From NCBI GenBank assembly GCA_910574455.1, contig CAJSYZ010000011.1:1-64000 (forward strand): a stretch of 64,000 nucleotides of DNA, given 5' to 3'. Positions 58,010 to 64,000 of the stretch are shown one piece after another. The DNA is from Trichaptum fuscoviolaceum (Eukaryota; Basidiomycota; Agaricomycetes; Hymenochaetales; Trichaptaceae). Each line of letters begins with the position of its first letter. Within the stretch, counting starts at the first letter, position 1. The notes under the pieces are model-generated. The model ran no database searches. It was not told where the DNA came from and saw nothing but the letters and a program-made list of their open reading frames with translations. Position numbers and translations under genes: made by a program.

Positions 58010-59700
58010 AGCCAGCATGAAAGAAGCTTGGTATTCGCTACCTGATGAGCTTCGTTTTCCCAGCGCTTGACGACGTCCTTCACTGCAGAAAACAGGTGGT
58101 ATACGAAGGCGAAGACGAGCGCAGTCGATACGAAGTAAGGAAAAACGATGACAGCCTGGAGGAAGTGTTCCACGACTGTAGCGACAGTTTCGTTAGCCTC
58201 GTACAGCAATTACACTCATATGAATCAACGTACGTCGATGGTGCAGAATAGAGCACGCGTATGCAGATAACTTCGAGATGGATTGCCTATCCTTCTTTAT
58301 ATTGCATGATGAATAAGATGCGTGCCGATTTTGCCCAGCTCGATAAAGAAACCACGCATTTTGTCCTGGTCCTGTGCGCGACCTGAGCATTCGACGATGC
58401 TATTGGGAACGTAACGACCGAAGTCTCCTCAGCGATGAATGCGATCGAGCGAACCTTCAGGATCAGCGACTAACCCCAACGGGTGCACCACGGTATCCGG
58501 CCCAGTTATTCGTCCGCAGAGGACGAGTTCGAGACAGACTTTTGCAACGCAGTCTGCACGTCTGTGTATCCCTCCGTAAGACCACGCAAACGCACGTACA
58601 GCACCGTAATGGCAGCTTCAGCGGTGCTGGCGAGCTCCCTGATTGCGAGGTGTACCTCCTGACGCAGCGCACTCTGCTATTGGACGTGAATATCGTGCAA
58701 ACGGAAGAAATGATTACATCACTCACGTCCGAAGCGCTTTGTTACGCCAACGAAAAGTACCGTAGCTTCCTGCAACCCAACCGCCAAGCCGTGTGCACAT
58801 TGAAGTGCTGTTTGTTGTAAGAAACAGGAGGCCAGTCGAGAGTGAGCATTCGGTGCTCCATCCTATCCAGGTACAGCGCCGCCCACTGGCATCACCGGCT
58901 CTTGATGCAATGGCTCGCCCCTCGTGAACAGCGGCACCCTTCGAAGTTGTTCTTCCACGGCTCGCCGACGATCTAGCCCGCTGCAGCTGTGGCATGCGGC
59001 ACGCGAGCTTCTTGTTGCCGATGCTGTGAGGTGAGCGACGAGAAGGACGCCGCCGCTCGTTATTGCATTGCTGACATTGCGAATGCGGTGGATGGGTATC
59101 TTCCAACGAAGGTCTGGTAATGATGTTCAGGCGTTGTCGCGTGCTTTGGAGCCCTGGTCGCGTTCTTGCAAGCTACACCCATACCCTGCACGCGCAAAGG
59201 TGTTGTTCTTGGAGTGATCCTCGAGCTTTTGGAGAGGCCAGTTGAAGCGGGGTGGTATTGCAGACAATGCACTCGCGGGGAGGAGATGCGAAGGTAAGGT
59301 GGAAGTAAGTGATGGAGCAGGCTGCCGCACGACGGCTTCAATGGCTGTTTAATGACACAATATGATGAATGAACATTGACGGTGTATATGTTGTAAGAAA
59401 CACACTTTTTTCCCATTCCTCGACCCGTTCCCGCCAATGACCCGCCTTCCATTCCCTCTGGCATGTTATTTTTTGACCACACTGCCTCTCCCTGTTCGGG
59501 GCAGCAATGCCATTGAGGGGTCAGGGGTGTCCAACGCGATGAAGTACTGCGATCGCTGAACTTGGGCTGTAGTAAAGTTGTGGTGGATGCTAGCGTCGCC
59601 CGTCTATTCACCTGAGACTCCATATCCCCGCCACGAAGCGTAGCGTAGTAGAGGGATGTGTGGGCGCGAAAAAATGTTTGAATTGTCAGCAAGTAAGCAT
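58010..59700 (-). pseudogene. Relic of unidentified family U, copy 3 (longest)
   Basis: Reading on minus gives LQKLEDHSKNNTFARAGYG, SLQERDQGSKARDN, 'ASTAEAAITVLYVRLRGLTE' then GYTDVQTALQKSVSNSS, and 'YEANETVATVVEHFLQAVIV' followed by the hydrophobic FVSTALVFAFVYHLFSAVKD and VVKRWENEAH. The frames are interrupted by stops, for example after SNSSSADE. The order matches the plus-strand copy at 18290-19745. The strand and position relative to R5 are as in the other loci: U upstream, same strand. Family unknown; at least one membrane helix is likely. Confidence 0.55.
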
Positions 59701-59942
59701 TACAAATCACCTTTCGTCCAATCGTATGTCACCGATCCTCGGTAAAATTCACTTTCGGAACGGTCTCTTGCTCAGGGCCTTTCATTTTTGGTGCAGCCCT
59801 GCTCTTTTTCTCTTCTTATAGCTTTTCATATGGCTTTTACGCTTTATATTTACTTTTCCCCTCGGTCTTAGTTTATTAAGCCCCTATCTTCTTCAATATC
59901 TTCTCCTTTAACCTTTATATCTTTCCCCTCTTCGGGCATATA

Positions 59943-60749
59943 CTGTCATGGACGGGTCCTTGTAACACCATATTTCAAGTTGTAATTAGAGCATTTCAAC
60001 ACCAATTTTCTCCATTTTCTCTGCTCTAATACGTAGTAGGTCTACTAAGGAGCTTATATACAAGTTCTTGAGACTATTGAAGCTTCCGTTAAGGAGTAAT
60101 TTAGTGAACAAGTTTTGGGCCATTTCGGGGTCCTCTCAGTCCTTGTAACACTATGTTTCCCACGAGTATGCCAGACAACAAACTATCAAGTACAGGAGAT
60201 CATGCCTTGATTTCTCCAAAGTAAAGTGATAGAAATATTCAGAAACGTATTCTTGACCTCTGTACAACTTTTCATCTCAATCCAATGTATATATAATGCT
60301 CTAGAACAAAAACAGAGAGGTATTTAGATGCAGTTACCACATTAGGAAGGAGTGCCATTTTCGGGCGAAAGGAGCCAGCAAAAACATTACATGGCTCTTT
60401 CTATAAGATCTTGGTCAAAACTTATCATTATTTCTCTCTCATTCTGACATAGATGATGAAGGGGATTTTTAGAAGCCTTTAAGAGTTTATGGGGTGCAGT
60501 AAATAGGTGCTATCAAATTAATTACCGATTACAAGTCGATTTTACAAATTTGGAAGTTCCTCAGAACCAACATTGTTTCTCCTATATCTCACAAACAACT
60601 GCATTATATTGCTCAAAATTTTCTGGGCACAATCATTTCATGATATAGAGTCTATTTACTCTGCTAATCATGCAGGAGTCCTGTAAAAAAGAGGGGAAAT
60701 GCGAAGTGTTACATGGAACAGTGGTGTTACAAGGACCCGTCCATGACAG
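59943..60749. mobile_element. 807-bp MITE with perfect ~28-bp TIRs and TA target duplication
   Basis: The left end ctgtcatggacgggtcctt-gtaacacca is repeated exactly in reverse complement at the right end (about 60722-60749). Both ends are flanked by TA (59941-59942 and 60750-60751). A partial internal copy of the TIR ('cagtccttgtaacactatg') lies at about 60137-60155. The inside is AT-rich with no transposase. The TA duplication suggests mobilisation by a Tc1/mariner-type enzyme encoded elsewhere. Confidence 0.88.
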
Positions 60750-60772
60750 TACATACTTTTGCCACATCCCCC

Positions 60773-60878
60773 CTTCTTTTTCTTTTTCTTTTTCTTTTTC
60801 TTTTTCTTTTTCTTTTTCTTTTTCTTTTTCTTTTTCTTTTTCTTTTTCTTTTTCTTTTTCTTTTTCTTTTTCTTTTTC
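60773..60878. repeat. (TTTTTC)n microsatellite
   Basis: About 17 perfect hexamers follow directly after the MITE and precede the glucan-synthase relic. The long KEK or FSF peptides that can be read through it are artefacts. Confidence 0.97.
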
Positions 60879-60884
60879 CTTCGC

Positions 60885-62470
60885 GTGTCTCCGCAATGCG
60901 CTGCTCGTCGATCTCCCTTCAAGCCGGTTGTTCGAAGCACATACGACAGCCCACGCAACGCGATCCATCCTCCACACACGCCAGACACACACGGAAGGCG
61001 CGGTTCAGCCAGCTTTGATCTCTCCGAGGGCGAGGACTACTTTGCGCACTCCCGGAATGTGAGCACGGTGGATGCCAGTGCCGCTGGTGGCTTCGTCCTT
61101 CTTGGCGAAGGCGAACAAGGTTATTGCGAAGGATGCAAAACATGCACCCGTACCGCATCCATTCCTTGACCCTGGAGATGCACCTCATCGACCTTTCATT
61201 CACTCTCGTATGTCGTTGGTTGAATCTATTTCTTCTATCGTTGATGAGAAGTCGGCTTCACCATCGAACAAGGCTATCGTATCGTTCACTGACGAAAATG
61301 ACGGTGTTGCTCAGGAGTTCGTGCAGAAGTTGAAGGATCGGTTGCCGGACAATTTGAAGGGTGTTCTTTCTATCGAGAAGTACCTGCACGAGAGCGAGAA
61401 GGCCTTCTTCGATAAGGTTCGCAAGGACAAGCTCTCTAGCGCAGCTAGTATCATATCTTCCAAGCGCGAGTCGACTCGGGGAGCCTCTGATTACGAACAC
61501 GCTCGACCTCATTCTCCGGGCAGATTCTCGACGGTTGCAAGCACTGCTGGTGGATTCAATGGCAGATCTAATACGGAGGATTATAGTGGCCTACTGGTGA
61601 ACCCCGGTCCAGAACCTACTCCCGTGACTATCTTGCAAATCGTTATGCAACGTCAGCTTGGTGGTTGATACACTCTCATCATGGCTGTTGGGCAGATGCT
61701 GGTTGCTACTAGCTTCCAAATCGCCCTCTCTCTGGCCAGAATCTCCAGGATAACCTCCAACTCTATGTACTGGGAACCGTCTTCCTCGCTGCATCAGCTG
61801 TGTGGTATACCCTCTTCCGTCTCAAGCCCACCGTTTATGTTCTGTCCGCGCCTTGGATCTTTTTGCGCCTGGTCTTCTTCCTCACCGGTTTCCCATCCGT
61901 TTCGTCTGTGTTCGAAGGTGCCCGTGCTGCCCTGCAGAGCGCAGCAACTTGGTGTTATGCAGGAGCATCTGCGGCGGCCTTCTTGTACTTCGGCTTGAAC
62001 TTTGGTGAGGAAGCGGGTGCGGCTATGGGAGTTTGACTCTCCGTGCATGCATTGTCCAGGGATCACAGCAGATTTGGATTACAGTGCCCCGGTACTGGGG
62101 TAATTTGCTGATTGGAACAGTGTCCAAACCCCCGCTGTGGTGGGTTGTCCTCATCCTCTGGCTGATGTCCCTGCTCAGCTTCGCGGTGTCTCCTCCTTTA
62201 CGGTCTTCCCCAGTATTATCGCCAGGTCCCACCCAAGGTGCCCAATTTCCTGAGAACTCTCTTCAGAAGGACGTTGGTCCTATGGTTCCTTGCTTCTGAA
62301 ATCTTCGCGATTACTGGCTTAGTGGACCGTATGGACGTAACTGGGCCTTCTATGGAGTAGCTCGATCCCGAAGTGGACCATGCTATCGCTCGTCATCACT
62401 TTCTTCATTGGCGTCTGGGGGCTTATGATGTACATCCTAACACACTTTAGCAAAACGCACACCTGTTTCT
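60885..62470 (+). pseudogene. Cell-wall alpha-1,3-glucan synthase relic (C-terminal part)
   Basis: Pieces of the C-terminal third of the large fungal enzyme that makes cell-wall alpha-1,3-glucan are in order but in different frames. They are FDLSEGEDYFAHSRNVSTVD (about 61015-61075), 'RMSLVESISSIVDEKSASPS', 'VLSIEKYLHESEKAFFDKVR' then KDKLSSAASI, 'DNLQLYVLGTVFLAASAVWY' (about 61755-61815), PTVYVLSAPWIFLRLVFFL, ASAAAFLYFGLNFGEEAGAA, and LRACIVQGSQQIWIT (about 62040-62085). The last ones belong to the multi-span transporter-like domain. The catalytic amylase-like and glycosyltransferase domains are absent. Frame changes occur near 61110, 61680 and 62035. The left end is cut by the microsatellite. 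Confidence 0.85.
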
Positions 62471-62559
62471 TACCTGTCTTCGCAGTCGGTTTGGGGGCTC
62501 CTCGTTGGTGTCAGATGCTTTGAGGAACATCGTCTCTAGCCCTATACATTCCTAGGGCA

Positions 62560-63330
62560 GGTTCAGCCGGTCCGTATCTTGGGACATCGCTATGGTTATG
62601 GTTGGGTGTACTCGATGCTCTGTACCGTCCCATCCTGGCGCAGGTCTCAAAGCCACCCCCACCACCGCCGCGACCAAAGCCGAAAGTGAAGACAGAGCCC
62701 GATTCGGGGAAGCCGCTCGTGAAGCAAGAGGCAAAGTCGGATATCAAGATCGAGAGTTCCACGTCGTCTTTGCCCTCGACATCAACGGCTGTCAGCGGAG
62801 AGGACGCGCCGTACCAGGAGTTCAAGATGATGAGTTGCGATAGACATGAGTGGCAATAAGACAACATGAAATTTGACTCGCGAAAACTGGTCGACATTAG
62901 TACGAGGTCGCGGCCTGTGAAACCCAACCGCAAGGACTTGCGCCGTGATGGAGGCTGGGAAGAATGAGACGCACACGCTGGTCATGCCCGCAGCGGACCA
63001 GGTGTTCAAGTTCGTGCTTGCGCACCGGCGGTACAAGTTCCAGAAGCGCAGGGAGACATAGCAGATCGCGCTGAGCCTCGAGGATGCGGAGATGCTTATG
63101 GCGAAGATGGAGAAGAATCACGAGATGGAGCACTAGTCGATGCACTTGCGCAGTGACACAGCGAGTGGTATCTCTGCGCCGATTGCGGGCGGTGCGCCGA
63201 CTGGTGCAAGTCTCGTGTATGATATTGGTGGCAGGTGGCTGGGCCCCGGGGGAAGGAGATTGAAGACTGTGGACTCAGGGATGCGTGGGCTATTCCAGGG
63301 CAATGATGAAGAGGGTGTTGAGCTGGCCAC
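62560..63330 (+). pseudogene. TFIIF alpha (RAP74-type) relic
   Basis: The N-terminal region of the largest TFIIF subunit, which helps RNA polymerase II start transcription, is present in broken form. A Pro/Lys-rich lead (PPPPPPRPKPKVKTEPD) is followed by 'YQEFKMMSCDRHEWQ', then, after a frame change, 'MKFDSRKLVDISTRSRPVKP' then NRKDLRRD (about 62870-62945). Further pieces with LRSDTASGISAPI and VYDIGGRWLGPGGRRLKTVD lie at about 63140-63265. No complete frame exists. It lies just downstream of the glucan-synthase relic on the same strand, so both may have been carried in one duplicated segment. Confidence 0.7.
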
Positions 63331-63435
63331 GGTCGCCGGCCATGTTTTGCTAGGGCATCCCTAACGTTCGGTCAAACTATAGGGTATGGATGAAGAGGCT
63401 TCGTAACTATGTCTTAGGTATAGAGACATCAATAA

Positions 63436-63753
63436 TTGAGGATGACGGGGCTCAGAACACAACACGTTTTGGCAACCGAAGCCCGAGTATCTACTGAACA
63501 CATAACACTCTTCATGTCCTTCAGTGAGCTGAAAGTCGACTTTCTCAGGGCATTGAACTCAAGGTTAATGAGGGATTTGCTAAGTGTGGCACGGGCATCA
63601 GTTAATATCCTAGATGAAACTGGCTATCGAGAGGACGCAAGTGCTTTCTCGGAGCATCTACTTGCAATGGAGCAACAAGAGACTCAACTTGAAGGAGTTT
63701 CATTCGGATGGGTGGACGGGCCGCTCGTTGAAGCCATGAAACACGGATGCTAG
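63436..63753 (+). CDS. Short open frame, 105 aa, unidentified
   Basis: An open frame with helix-forming composition (FSELKVDFLRALNSRLMRDL, VARASVNILDETGY) runs to tag at 63751-63753. No domain is recognised and no partner exons are visible. It could be part of a gene that continues to the right; 63754-64000 shows only a few short coding-like phrases. The ATG context is not convincing. Confidence 0.3.
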   Translation: MRMTGLRTQHVLATEARVSTEHITLFMSFSELKVDFLRALNSRLMRDLLSVARASVNILDETGYREDASAFSEHLLAMEQQETQLEGVSFGWVDGPLVEAMKHGC

Positions 63754-64000
63754 CTATTGTCAGATAACGCAAACCTTTGCAGTCTGTCGGTCTTGGACAG
63801 GTTAGATTCTTGATATGGGTTGCATGGATCACTCATGCTCACTGAGAAAGGATTAGACCAACGGCCGCTCATCCTTCATCCAAATTTTTGTCTTATTATG
63901 ACCGTTAACCCGCATGAGGGCAAGATCTCTCGAGCAATGAGAAACCGAGGTATCAAGATCTTTTTGCGTACATTCCCCATGCTATGCAAAGTCATTCGTG

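Noticed and set aside
60633..61169. Long KEK-, KKK- or FSF-repeat open frames
   Set aside because: They are translations of the (TTTTTC)n microsatellite in several frames on both strands and have no flanking coding structure.

Overview
The window is nuclear DNA of a filamentous basidiomycete, most likely an Agaricomycete. The evidence is short GT-AG introns of about 50-70 nt in every real gene, a Plavaka-family DNA transposon, a cluster of FunK1-like fungal kinase relatives, a decayed alpha-1,3-glucan synthase, and CT-rich leaders. No bacterial signature is present. Most of the window is repetitive, accessory DNA. Only a few genes look intact: a cysteine-rich single-pass membrane 'receptor-like' gene (4854-8356, minus), a DUF6698-like gene (23612-25315, minus), an Spt5-like NGN/KOW gene (25636-28525, minus), a small orphan gene (39560-40056, plus), two copies of a multi-membrane-span gene of unknown function, and several FunK1-like copies.

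Layout. 1-3.6 kb: tandem repeats, then a broken 5' fragment of a PMC1-type Ca2+-ATPase between two opposite copies of a tRNA-derived SINE. 4.8-8.4 kb: the intact receptor-like gene R0. 9-22 kb: R relics on plus, a multi-span gene M1 on minus, and an unidentified relic family U on plus. 22.2-22.6 kb: a broken HMG-box gene. 23.6-33.3 kb: three minus-strand genes (DUF6698-like, Spt5-like, Plavaka transposase), with a long palindrome between the last two. 34-48.4 kb: at least eight FunK1-like copies on both strands, one split by a 676-bp insertion. 49-59.7 kb: U, R and M again. 59.9-63.4 kb: a MITE, a (TTTTTC)n tract, and relics of alpha-1,3-glucan synthase and TFIIF alpha.

The main architectural observation is that the 9-22 kb and 49-59.7 kb blocks carry the same gene series in opposite orientation. 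Read outward-in, the left is R1-M1-(R2)-U-R3-M tail, and the right, reverse-complemented, is U-R5-M2-U-R4-M tail. The transposase/Spt5 block and the FunK1 array lie between them. Inside the array a second, younger inverted repeat of about 2.2 kb (copies A+B against F+E) is nested. This looks like repeated segmental duplication with inversion, followed by decay of most copies.

I did not find a co-regulated metabolic or defence operon. The most unusual material is the FunK1-like family, which keeps the catalytic-loop and activation-segment landmarks but has no recognisable N-lobe and carries a helical insert between HRD and the Mg-binding motif. Also unusual is the adjacency of an Spt5-like elongation-factor paralogue to a Plavaka element. 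All homology statements come from motif reading without database searches. Exon borders are inferred from splice consensus and frame continuity.
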